DNA of 22,500 bases from Neocallimastix lanati (nom. inval.) (GCA_016946835.1 JACVTC010000025.1:1277501-1300000), one strand, 5' to 3'. Counted from the first letter of the stretch, positions 1 to 8,567 are shown. Numbers and translations: made by a program. The notes: a model not told the origin generated them from the letters alone.

Positions 1-463
1 TAATTATTCAATTATTTATTATTTATTATTCAATTATTTATTATTTATTATTTATTATTTATTATTTATTTTTTTTATTTATTATTTATTATTTATTACT
101 TATTATTTATTATTTATTACTTATTACTTATTATTTATTATTTATTATTTATTTATTATTTATTATTTATTATTTATTATTTATTATTTATTATTTATTA
201 TTTATTATTTATTATTTATTATTTATTATATTATTATTATTATTACTTATTATTTATTATTTATTATTTATTATTTATTATTTATTATTTATTATTTATT
301 TATTATTTATTATTTATTATTTATTATTTATTATTTATTATTTATTATTTATTATTTATTATTTATTATTTATTATTTATTATTTATTAATTATTATTTA
401 TTATTTATTATTTATTATTTATTATTTATTACTTATTATTTATTATTTATTATTTATTATTCA
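1..463. repeat. TTATTAT heptamer satellite array
   Basis: The array is built from the 7-bp unit TTATTAT repeated some 60 times, with scattered variants (TTACTTAT, an extra ATT, a short T-run near 68-75). It runs off the left edge of the window. The same unit recurs at 3257-3410. The plus strand is almost free of G and C here. There is no coding potential. Confidence 0.95.
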
Positions 464-763
464 ATTTCAATTAATTAATTATCACAATCAAAACATTTTG
501 ACTTGTACAATTAATCATTGGTTAGTAATGTTTATTGTGTTTATGAATGGAATGAATAAAAAAAAATATATAAATATAAATAAATATTTAAATAGAGAAT
601 TTGAAAATATCAAATTAATTACATATATAGATATAAATATTTAAAAAAAAATAAAAATATAAAAAAAATTACTTCAAACCTTTTTATATATATATATATA
701 TTTAATAATCATTAAACCTTTTTTTTATATATTTAATTAATCATTATTTTATGTGCATAATCC
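464..763. other. AT-rich spacer, no gene seen
   Basis: This stretch holds A/T homopolymers and a short (TA)n run near 685-701. I see no ORF, tRNA or conserved motif in it. It ends abruptly at the A-run that bounds the tRNA-headed element. Confidence 0.7.
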
Positions 764-779
764 AAAAAAAAAAAAAAAA
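764..779 (-). terminator. T-run, likely Pol III terminator
   Basis: Sixteen consecutive T on the minus strand directly after the last structured base of the tRNA-headed element. T-runs are the Pol III termination signal, but similar runs occur all over this window, so the evidence is positional only. Confidence 0.45.
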
Positions 780-1160
780 CATAGACTTGCACATATGGGT
801 ACCCATCTCCCATATGGCCATACAGTTATTAATTAACTGTAAGGTGATGAGTTATTGGCATACTGTATCAGCTTCGCCGCTCTCAATCGTCGTTACACAC
901 TGCCCGGAGATGTATTCCTAACGTTCCTACATATATCTCTAATGACCACGAGCATCAGAACGGAACCATTAACTCCTCCCTAGTGGGTGTAATCATTGGC
1001 GATTGGAAATTTTACAATCATCAAGGTCTATGCTTCAATTCAAAGCGTAGTATCAGGGTTGGGTGAAATAATCATCTGAGGGAAAGCCTTATGGACATCA
1101 CGTGTGGTCTCATGATATCCCAGGATAGAAACCTCATCCGATTATTTGGTGCCATGCCGA

Positions 1161-1171
1161 GGATTCGAACC
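1161..1171 (-). promoter_or_regulatory. Pol III B box
   Basis: GGTTCGAATCC is a perfect match to the B-box consensus GGTTCGANTCC. It lies about 32 bp after the A box, normal tRNA-gene spacing. Confidence 0.8.
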
Positions 1172-1202
1172 CCGCCCTCTACAGTGACCTGTATCGTCCT
1201 AA

Positions 1203-1214
1203 CCGACTGGACCA
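1203..1214 (-). promoter_or_regulatory. Pol III A box
   Basis: TGGTCCAGTCGG fits the A-box consensus TRGYNNANNNG within the D arm of the tRNA-like head. Confidence 0.7.
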
Positions 1215-1305
1215 ACATGGCAAAAAAAAAAAAAAAAAAAGTATAAATATTTTCAAATAATATTTAAAAAGAAAATAATGTTAATCTCCACACCATTATC
1301 CTTTT

Positions 1306-1465
1306 ATTATTTAATATTTTTATTATTTAATATTTTTATTATTTAATATTTTTATTATTTAATATTTTTATTATTTAATATTTTTATTATTTAATATTTT
1401 TATTATTTAATATTTTTATTATTTAATATTTTTATTATTTAATATTTTTATTATTTAATATTTTT
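1306..1465. repeat. 16-bp minisatellite, ten copies
   Basis: Ten essentially identical tandem copies of ATTATTTAATATTTTT starting at 1306. They are followed to about 1610 by degenerate relatives, including a unit of about 15 bp with the rare C/G variants TTTTTATCGTTTA and TTTTTATCATTTA. No coding potential. Confidence 0.95.
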
Positions 1466-1631
1466 TTTATTTTTATTAATTTAAATTATTTATATTTTTA
1501 TTTATATTTTTACTATTTAATATTTTTATTATTTTTATTAATTTATATTATTTAATATTTTTATCGTTTATATTTTTATCATTTATATTTTTATCGTTTA
1601 TAAATTTTTTTACACTATTTTATCTATGAAT

Positions 1632-1633
<2 letters not shown>

Positions 1634-1665
<32 letters not shown>
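1634..1665. repeat. A homopolymer (32 nt)
   Basis: An uninterrupted A-run. No feature on either side shows it to be a retroposon tail. Confidence 0.8.
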
Positions 1666-1667
<2 letters not shown>

Positions 1668-2205
1668 AAGAAATAATAAAAAGTATAATTAAGAATGTCA
1701 TTTTTTAGTTGTTTTAGATTTTAATTAAATAAAATTATGAATAAAAAGTTTCCATTTTAAAGTTTTTATTTCAAACTTTTATTTTTCCTTATTTAACAAT
1801 TTAAAAAATTTTTTTTTTTTACTATTGATTATTATAATTTGTTAAGAATAATAATTAAAGTTTAATATTATATAGTATAGTTATAAATTATTTATATAAT
1901 ATGTACATGTATAATTTTATACATATGTAATAAGGCTTGAATAACTTAGTAATCAAGCGTATAATTTTAACAAATGCATTTCATGTATTGCGAATCATTT
2001 TATAGCCCTTGTGTTGCTATATTTGATTTATACTATATACTTGCATGTAATCATAATACCATTAATAAAACGGTGTCTTTTATTAATAAAATTTATCATT
2101 AAAACTTTAAAGATTAAGATTCTCAGTTGATTCAACCATTTTTATTTACAATAAAAAAATACCTATTAATATAAAACAACTATATAACAAAATAATCATA
2201 CAATA
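1666..2205. other. AT-rich spacer with one hairpin
   Basis: No ORF or RNA gene is seen. It contains a perfect inverted repeat at 2061-2087: arms ATTAATAAAA and TTTTATTAAT around loop CGGTGTC. It may include remnants of the 5' part of the adjacent retrotransposon relic, but no LTR or primer-binding site could be recognised. Confidence 0.5.
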
Positions 2206-2206
2206 A

Positions 2207-2847
2207 TGGGGAAAATATAGTATAAAGAATAGCGACACATCATCTAACGAATCAAACCCTTCATCTCATGATAGTGCATCATCCTCCTGCACTGTTCATT
2301 TATTACAAAAAGCTAAAAATAAAGAGAGATGATAATGAGGATTTGGCTACAATTATAAGATATTTAGTTGATAATCAAAATCCCAGAAATATCAAATATA
2401 CAAATATTAAGTTCACAGAAGTTATTTTAACCGGAAGAAATAACTATAAAAATTTGAAGCGTCTCCATAGGCATAGTTCTTAGACTAAACCATGTTGAAG
2501 AATAAACAAAAAAAAAAAAAAAAAAAAAAAGAATTAATAAGAAAAATTAAAGTATCTGAAATTGGACAAATAAATATGAACGACTATTTGGAAATTCCAG
2601 GTACAAGAACCTTTCGTAATGCTAGAAACGTTACTCAGGAAATGGCTGACAAAATTGAATATGCAAAATATTTAATTAATAAAAACATTTCAGATGACAT
2701 AAAAAGAGACATAGACTTTAGCTCGAATACTACTTTTGAAATATGGAATACATTAAGACACTCATATTATCCAAGTGTTAAAGAGCAAAAAAGCAAACAT
2801 TAAAAGAAAAGTTAGAAGATATATGCTTAAAATTTTTTAAAAAATAA
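2207..2847 (+). pseudogene. Degraded copia-type retrotransposon gag
   Basis: Three reading frames together look like one Ty1/copia-type gag protein, broken by frameshifts. A Ser-rich stretch (2231-2290) precedes a 71-codon frame (2268-2483) with FTEVILTGRNNYKNL near its end. This resembles the family's N-terminal 'L-x-G-x-N-Y-x-x-W-K' motif with the Trp lost. A 103-codon frame (2492-2803) carries AKYLINKNISDDI, then IWNTLRHSYYPS, matching the usual 'A-x-x-x-W-x-x-L-x-x-x-Y' region. A third frame (2794-2847) continues with TLKEKLEDICLKFF, the expected next helix. The breaks lie at or near A-runs (2508-2530 and about 2788-2792). No zinc knuckle, protease, integrase or RT follows, so this is a fragment. 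Assignment rests on motif resemblance only. Confidence 0.6.
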
Positions 2848-3256
2848 ACATATAAATATATAAAATTAATAAATAAATAAAAAATATTAAAAAAAAAAAA
2901 AAAAATAAATAAATGTGTTAAAAATGTTTTATTATTACTCTTATATATTTTATCTTAATTTCTATCAATTTTTAGTTTTTTTTATTATTAAAATTTTAAT
3001 AAAATAAAAAAACTATATAATATTGATATTGATATTAATAATAAAAATAACTATATAATATTGATATTATATATATATAATTATTTATTATTCAGAATAA
3101 ATAATATATAATTTTTTAATATAACAGTAATATGAAGATATGAAGTTATATATGAAAATATTTTTTTATTGCTTAATATTTGAATTATTTATATTTATTC
3201 TGAATAAAAAATTAGTGTTAATTATTCAATTTTTTTAATTAGAAAAATAAAATATT
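2848..3256. other. AT-rich spacer containing a small inverted-repeat element
   Basis: No gene seen. The segment 3000-3075 carries imperfect copies of an 'actatataatattgatatt' unit, and 3088-3207 is bounded by 15-bp inverted repeats. Confidence 0.6.
3088..3207. repeat. 120-bp inverted-repeat (MITE-like) element
   Basis: TTATTCAGAATAAAT at 3088-3102 is exactly the reverse complement of 3193-3207. The interior has no ORF. The arms include C and G bases, which makes a chance match in A/T DNA less likely. No clear target-site duplication was seen, so it may simply be a hairpin. Confidence 0.4.
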
Positions 3257-3410
3257 CATTTATTTATTTATGTATTATTTATTATTTATTTATTTATTAT
3301 TTATATATTATTTATTTATTATTTATTATTTATTATATATTATTTGTTATTTATTATTTATCATTAATTATTTATTATTTATTATTTATTATTTATTATT
3401 TATTTATTTA
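3257..3410. repeat. TTATTAT-type satellite, second array
   Basis: Shorter and more degenerate version of the array at the left end of the window, with ATTT, TATA and TTGTT interruptions. An open frame across it encodes only a Tyr/Leu/Ile low-complexity string and is not a gene. Confidence 0.85.
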
Positions 3411-3608
3411 AAAATATTTTATAATAAAATATTTAAAGACTTATTTCAAAAATGATTTTTATTACTTATTTAGAATAATAAATAAATTTATATATATATT
3501 TAAAGAATTTTTTTTTTTAAAATAAAAAAAAAAAAATCCGGTAGCTTTTTTTATTCTTTATTTCTTTTTTTTTTTTTTTTTTATATCTTTTATATCTTTT
3601 ATAATTTT

Positions 3609-6600
3609 TTAATTATTACTATTATTTTTTTTATTTAAAATAATTTTTTTAATTTCATTAAATGTTTCTAAATCATTACACCTTAAATATCTATAAAGAT
3701 TACTTTTTTCAAATACCCTATATTTTTTAGAGTTGTAAAATTTTATTAAAAATTTTACCATTTCTTTATTTCCAGCTTTAATGGCTAAAACTAATGGACT
3801 ATGATCATAATCTTTTGTATGAATTAATTTATGGTGAGAAGAAAGAATTTTAAGTAAATCTAAATTGTTTCTATAAATTACCGATTTTTGAATTTCTGAA
3901 ATATTATCGTTATTAATGAACATTATGGTCATATATTCAAAAATAGGAATATTATGAATTCTAATGGAATACAGGAGTGGAGTTTCATTCATATTTTCAA
4001 TATTTTGATTCTTGACATTAACATCGGCTCCATTTTCAATTAATAATTTAACAATGGATAGACACTTTGTTTCCATTGAATAGGTAAGAGCATATTTACC
4101 ATTCTTATCTGAACTATTAACATCACATCCTCTCTTAATTAATTCTTTCAAAAATTCCAATTGAATATCTCTATCCCATTGGAGGTTCCTTAATACAATA
4201 AAAAGAAGAGAATTTAATGTCTCTTGCGTTGTAATATTTTCTAACAGAATTATAAATAATTCTTTATTACCAATGCTAATAGAAATATCATATAATAATT
4301 CATCAAATTCCAATTCTTTTTCTTTGGTAGAAGCAAAATGGATTAAATATTTCAAGGTTTTGATATCTTCTTTCATGACGACATAGTGTAAAAGATTATA
4401 GCCGTTACCATCTAACTCGGTAATATTAAAGTAACTTAAAAGGATTTCAAATATTTCTTTCTTACCTATTAAATATGAAAATATTAATGGGGTAAATCCA
4501 CAGAATGAATACTTCTCACTTATTTTCGAGACTTTCTTGATTTCTGTGAATTTTTCCAAGGTTAAGAGAATACCTTCCAAATTATTTTGACATATTAAAC
4601 GTATTAATGAATGAACGGATGAATTAAAATTTTCTACTTCTAAGATGGATTTTGAAAAATCATATCGATTTAACATTTTAAAATTTTGATCTTTTAATAA
4701 CTTTAATAACAGCGATATTTCATTTTTAATATCGAATTCTCTATTAGTACTAAAGCTTAGTAAATATCTGAAGATATTTAATCCATTGTCATTGTTCATA
4801 CAATTTTTAAAGGCTACCGTTAAAGGACGATCACCATTTTCATCATTGACATTAACATTAAATGAATGTTCTTCATTCTCCAGTAGACATTTAATTAACG
4901 AAAGATTTCCAATTCTGATGATAGAATTTAATAACAGTGAACGATAGGTGATATCTTTAGTTTTGAGACTGGGAAGATTTATATATAAATATTCTTGGGT
5001 TACCGGAATTTCTAATAGCATTTCGAGAATGATAGAAATTATCTCAATATTCTTACAGGACTTCTTATTCGATTCTAAGAGAAGTTTTTCAAGGCAAATA
5101 CGATCCATCAAATTTTGAAATTTATTATTTCTACTGATCATGGAAATTAGTAGTTTAAAAATGAGAATCCTATTATATTGAATTGATTTCAAAAGAACAT
5201 GCTCAAAATTAATTTTTTCATAATTTTTAATTCTAAATATATTCTTGAAAATTATTTTTACACAAATAACACTATCATATTTAATGGCTAAGATTAATAT
5301 ATTTTCAATGACCACAGGTTGAAGAAGAAAAGAATGTTGTTGTCGATGATCATTTAGATAATCAAAGATGAGTTGTACAGTTTCACCTAAATAGTATTTC
5401 TTATTTTTTAATATTTTTTCGAAAGTTGAAATGAAATCAAAAGTTGGATGTGAAAATATTTGATTAATAAAATCCATGATATATTTTTGGTTCATTAACT
5501 TTGAAGTAGCTGTTTTAACGGTTTCACTTTGATTCATATCTTTAATCGATTTTAAAAATCGATCTAACTCAATCGCATTAGTATCAAAGGTTGGATGATG
5601 ATAAAATAAATCAAACGCATACCTTAATAAAATTTTTCCTCTTTCCTTTACCACTATGACACATTCATTAAATCTTGAAAATTTAAAGTCAAATGTTGGG
5701 TGGTGAAGGAAGAAGTCCAAAAAGATTTTGATAAATACATCATTATTATCCCAGGTACTGATACTTCTGAAACATAATAAGCAGTGATCAAGAAATATAC
5801 ATTTCGTATCAAAAGTTTTATTTTGGAAGCAAATTTGAATAAAATCTTTAAATAATTTTTGGGAGGTTTCGTTCGTGGATGAAATGTTCAAAGAAATGAA
5901 CTCTGAAAGCGATTTCTTAAAATTATTGACAATTTCATAGGTTAAATAGTCATCCTGTGATTCAAGAACCATTTCAAGTAATTGTTTTGAAAATGATTTA
6001 AATATTTCTTGAAATTCTCTTTTATTAAATTGTAGGTAGAGAGAGACCAAATTATAATATTTTCTTTTTAAGGCATATTCGAATCGGTAATTGTCTATTG
6101 AATAATGACTAATAATTGTTAATAATTCATCATGAGATACCTTCTTTCTATCTTTATAATGGAAGAGCAGTTTTAAAATACAGGCCTTATCAAAAAAATA
6201 ATGGATATTGATATACTTTAACATGTAAGGAAATTCTGGTTCATAAATGTAATTACTATCGATATGAAATCCAATATCCAATAAATATGAAAAATTTTGT
6301 TGATTTAAAGATGAATAATGGATTAAATACCTAAATATCTTGTAAGGACTCATAACTTTACTTCCGTAATGGAATAATAAATTTGCAATTTGAAACTTTT
6401 TTTCACCTAACGCCACGGAAAGAACTAAATCAATATCAAAATTTTTATTGTCACTTGGAAGATCATAATGGGATAAAATAAATTTTATGTATTCTGGAGG
6501 AGCATCATTTTTAATAAAAAATATTAAAATATTGTTATGATCATCATTAATATTATCATCAGTAACATGATAAGTGAAGCCAGTTTTTTTAAAGTAGTTC

Positions 6601-6974
6601 TCCAATATCTGTACATCATTCAATGAAATGATTTGCTTAAATACATTCTCTCTACCAACAAGTTTTTCAATGCTTTTTCGAAATTGACGATCCTCTTCAA
6701 TGAAACGGAAATCAAGTACATCATCAATACTAAAGTGAACTTCTCTATAAAAATAGTCAACTACTAATTTGGATAGATCTTCAGGTTTTCTTAAATCGTT
6801 TGAGAGTAATGTTTGAAAGGTATAAAAATTCATTAATGAAAAAGTATATCTATAAATATTGTCATCAATATGAAACCTTTCATTCCTATCTTTCATTTTT
6901 TCATCGAAATAGGATTCTAAAGCATTTTGATTTGTTCGAATAATGGTAAAAATTTCTTCATTATAATCAGTCAT
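3609..6974 (-). CDS. Ankyrin-repeat protein, 1121 aa, intact copy
   Basis: A single open frame of 1121 codons without introns. The ATG is supported by an in-frame TAA two codons upstream and an A-rich leader. The C-terminal third has recognisable ankyrin repeats, for instance around residues 708-739 (NGDRPLTVAF), 825-878 (GFTPLIFSYL, NGYNLLHYVV), 955-985 (LLIENGADVN) and 1053-1080 (HSPLVLAIKAGNKEMVKFL). The N-terminal half has degenerate helical repeats. These include four TFD turns, the last three in the form HPTFD, with T at residues 387, 427, 462 and 511. No signal peptide, membrane segment or enzymatic domain was seen. Ankyrin repeats bind proteins, so an intracellular binding role is likely, but the partner is unknown. 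Long lineage-specific ankyrin proteins are common in gut fungi (inference). A near-identical broken paralogue lies at 12255-15620. Confidence 0.9.
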   Translation of the reverse strand: MTDYNEEIFTIIRTNQNALESYFDEKMKDRNERFHIDDNIYRYTFSLMNFYTFQTLLSNDLRKPEDLSKLVVDYFYREVHFSIDDVLDFRFIEEDRQFRKSIEKLVGRENVFKQIISLNDVQILENYFKKTGFTYHVTDDNINDDHNNILIFFIKNDAPPEYIKFILSHYDLPSDNKNFDIDLVLSVALGEKKFQIANLLFHYGSKVMSPYKIFRYLIHYSSLNQQNFSYLLDIGFHIDSNYIYEPEFPYMLKYINIHYFFDKACILKLLFHYKDRKKVSHDELLTIISHYSIDNYRFEYALKRKYYNLVSLYLQFNKREFQEIFKSFSKQLLEMVLESQDDYLTYEIVNNFKKSLSEFISLNISSTNETSQKLFKDFIQICFQNKTFDTKCIFLDHCLLCFRSISTWDNNDVFIKIFLDFFLHHPTFDFKFSRFNECVIVVKERGKILLRYAFDLFYHHPTFDTNAIELDRFLKSIKDMNQSETVKTATSKLMNQKYIMDFINQIFSHPTFDFISTFEKILKNKKYYLGETVQLIFDYLNDHRQQHSFLLQPVVIENILILAIKYDSVICVKIIFKNIFRIKNYEKINFEHVLLKSIQYNRILIFKLLISMISRNNKFQNLMDRICLEKLLLESNKKSCKNIEIISIILEMLLEIPVTQEYLYINLPSLKTKDITYRSLLLNSIIRIGNLSLIKCLLENEEHSFNVNVNDENGDRPLTVAFKNCMNNDNGLNIFRYLLSFSTNREFDIKNEISLLLKLLKDQNFKMLNRYDFSKSILEVENFNSSVHSLIRLICQNNLEGILLTLEKFTEIKKVSKISEKYSFCGFTPLIFSYLIGKKEIFEILLSYFNITELDGNGYNLLHYVVMKEDIKTLKYLIHFASTKEKELEFDELLYDISISIGNKELFIILLENITTQETLNSLLFIVLRNLQWDRDIQLEFLKELIKRGCDVNSSDKNGKYALTYSMETKCLSIVKLLIENGADVNVKNQNIENMNETPLLYSIRIHNIPIFEYMTIMFINNDNISEIQKSVIYRNNLDLLKILSSHHKLIHTKDYDHSPLVLAIKAGNKEMVKFLIKFYNSKKYRVFEKSNLYRYLRCNDLETFNEIKKIILNKKNNSNN

Positions 6975-7453
6975 TTTTTAATCTTTCTTTTTTTTTTTTT
7001 TTTCTTTTAATTTTTTTGTTTAAATTTTAATTAAATTTTTTTTTATTTTAAAAATAATATATGTATTAACATTAATCTGTAATAAAAATAAATTAAATAT
7101 TCTTGACAAATGTAATTCATTATGTTTTTTTTTTTTTGTTATTCTTCTTTCTTGAGAAAAAAAAATTAGTAACAAATATTAAATATAAGAATAAAAAAAT
7201 TTTTTGAAAGAAAAAATTTTTTATTATTTATATTAATTTAGTTGTGGTTAAATTTAAAATTAAATATGAAAAAAAAAAAAAAAAAATTTTAATTAAATTT
7301 TTATAGGTTAATTAATTTTTAATCTTAACCAAAAAAAAAAAAAAAAATTTTAATCTACCACCACACATAAAATTAAAAAAAAAAAAAAAAAGTTTAAATA
7401 TATAAAAAATTTATAAATTTTTTTTTTTTTTTTTCCAATATAAACTTATCAAA

Positions 7454-7470
<17 letters not shown>

Positions 7471-7500
<30 letters not shown>
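7471..7500. repeat. (AT)15 microsatellite
   Basis: A perfect (AT)n tract in the upstream flank. The matching place in the right copy (about 16103-16114) holds only about six units. Confidence 0.85.
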
Positions 7501-7503
<3 letters not shown>

Positions 7504-7655
7504 AAATTGAAATATTTTGATATATTATTTTATAATACTTTAACATTAATAATAATGATCATTTCATTTATATATTATTAAAATTTATTTTATTCATAAA
7601 CTGAAATTAGTTTCATTATCTTTTAACACCATTAATAAAATTAATTAAATATTTA

Positions 7656-7688
7656 TTGGTTAAGATTGAAAATTAAATCTTAAACCAA
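7656..7688. repeat. Conserved inverted repeat in left-copy flank
   Basis: TTGGTTAAGATT pairs with AATCTTAAACCAA (12 bp with one bulged A) around a short A/T loop. It is identical at 16276-16308 in the right copy. It could be a hairpin or a bipartite regulatory site; function unknown. Confidence 0.5.
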
Positions 7689-7740
7689 GAAAACTTTAAA
7701 AAAAAAAAAAAAAAAAAAAAAATTAAATTTAATTAATCTT

Positions 7741-7768
7741 ATTCATAATTATAATGAGAATTATGAAT
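7741..7768. repeat. Second conserved inverted repeat in left-copy flank
   Basis: Perfect 10-bp arms ATTCATAATT and AATTATGAAT around 8 nt. The right copy (16360-16387) has one change in an arm that still allows a G-T pair. Confidence 0.5.
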
Positions 7769-8275
7769 AGATCATAATTTGATGAATTAAAATCTGTTAA
7801 TCATAATGAATAAAAATATTAAAAAATATATATATAATATGATAAAATATATATATATATAATAAATATTAAATATCTATGGTATAGTATAGAGTATAAT
7901 AGTAAAGTTTGATATTTTTTTTTATTAAGAAAAAATAATATTTCTTAAAATAAATATATATTTTATAAATTTGAAAATAATTCATTATTAAAATTATGAA
8001 ATATAATTTTCTATTATTTATAAAAGTAAGAATTTTTATTTATAAATTTTACTTTCTTAACTTAATATATGATATACCAAAATGAATAATTCATATATGT
8101 TACTAATTTTTTTTAATTTATTAATTGACCTGACTAATTCCATTAATAAAATTATTATTGATGAATGAAATGTTTTTCCGATTGATATATATATTATTTA
8201 TATTATTCATTTATTTATTTTCATAAAAAAAATTAATAAAATATTATTTTATTAATTTTTTTTTTTTTTTTTTAA

Positions 8276-8559
8276 ATTTTTCTTTAATTTTTATTTTTCA
8301 TTACAATTTCCAAATTCATTAAAAGTAACCTTTACCACAATACTGGTTAACAATATTCTCTTAACATTTAAAAAATAAAAAAATTTTATTAATATTTTTT
8401 TTACTTTTTTATATATATATAAATAAAAAATTTTAGTTTTGAAAAAAAAAATGAATAATATTAATATATAAAATATATATTAATATATCGTATTAATATA
8501 TATATTAACTAAATTTTAATTTGTATTTACTCTTATATATATTAATTTATATTTATTAT
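8276..8559. other. AT-rich spacer, no gene seen
   Basis: Unique sequence between the left duplication copy and the LINE A-tail. It contains palindromic TATTAATATATA runs near 8456-8515. No ORF or RNA gene is visible. Confidence 0.6.
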
Positions 8560-8567
8560 TATATTTT

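Larger units (their letters stand above)
764..1221 (-). ncRNA. tRNA-headed Pol III element (structured ncRNA or SINE)
   Basis: Read on the minus strand, this begins with a tRNA-like domain (1221 to 1147) and continues for about 370 nt of mixed-composition sequence that contrasts with the A/T desert around it. It ends in a run of T (764-779), a plausible Pol III terminator. No ORF was found. Several hairpins are visible downstream of the head. One has outer arms 1140-1147 and 1066-1073 (8 bp) plus 1132-1136 and 1077-1081, and encloses an inner hairpin 1093-1120 with 8-bp arms. Another lies at 822-840 (7-bp arms, 5-nt loop) and another at 792-816 (8-bp arms, 9-nt loop). Fungal RNase P RNA and some snoRNA genes are known to use A/B-box leaders, so a housekeeping RNA is possible. 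A tRNA-derived SINE is equally possible. I could not match the body to RNase P, MRP, SRP, U3 or U6 by eye. Confidence 0.6.
1147..1221 (-). other. tRNA-like domain with encoded CCA and defective anticodon loop
   Basis: The cloverleaf can be laid out as follows: acceptor GCCATGT paired with GCATGGC (one G-T), D stem GTCC/GGAC with a 9-nt loop, T stem CGGGG/CCTCG around loop TTCGAAT, discriminator A, then CCA. The acceptor, D and T arms are excellent. The anticodon arm is not canonical: the best stem is TACAG/CTGTA (1189-1193 and 1180-1184), leaving a 4-nt loop GTCA instead of seven. The GTC triplet recalls tRNA-Asp, but position 33 is not U. I read it as a non-decoding tRNA-like structure used as promoter, processing signal or SINE head rather than a working tRNA. 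Confidence 0.7.
3470..8275. repeat. Segmental duplication, left copy
   Basis: This roughly 4.8-kb block is repeated in direct orientation at 12107-16906. Similarity starts at 'agaataataaataaattta', covers the whole ankyrin gene, and extends about 1.3 kb into its upstream flank to a T-run after 'attattttattaatt'. Outside these points the sequences do not match. Noncoding flank identity is about as high as coding identity, so the duplication is recent. Confidence 0.9.
6975..8275. promoter_or_regulatory. Upstream flank of the ankyrin gene, duplicated with it
   Basis: About 1.3 kb of AT-rich DNA that is also present, well conserved, at 15621-16906. It contains A/T homopolymers that differ in length between copies, a conserved C-rich island 'ctaccaccacaca', an (AT)n tract and two conserved inverted repeats (7656-7688, 7741-7768). 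It presumably carries the promoter, but no specific factor site could be identified. Confidence 0.4.

Noticed and set aside
1-463. Regular repeat array that could be taken for CRISPR or telomere
   Set aside because: No unique spacers, so not CRISPR. The unit contains no G-run and does not match known telomere repeats. It is simple satellite.
840-870. Hammerhead ribozyme core (GTGATGAG resembling CTGATGAG; GATAGAAAC near 1124)
   Set aside because: The core does not match exactly and the required three stems and CGAAAC partner are not found in register.
1040-1066. Telomerase RNA template (CACCCAACCCTGA on the minus strand)
   Set aside because: Not a permutation of a TTAGGG-type template repeated 1.5 times; resemblance is superficial.
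3270-3455. 61-codon open frame
   Set aside because: Lies across the ATT satellite and encodes only Tyr/Leu/Ile repeats.
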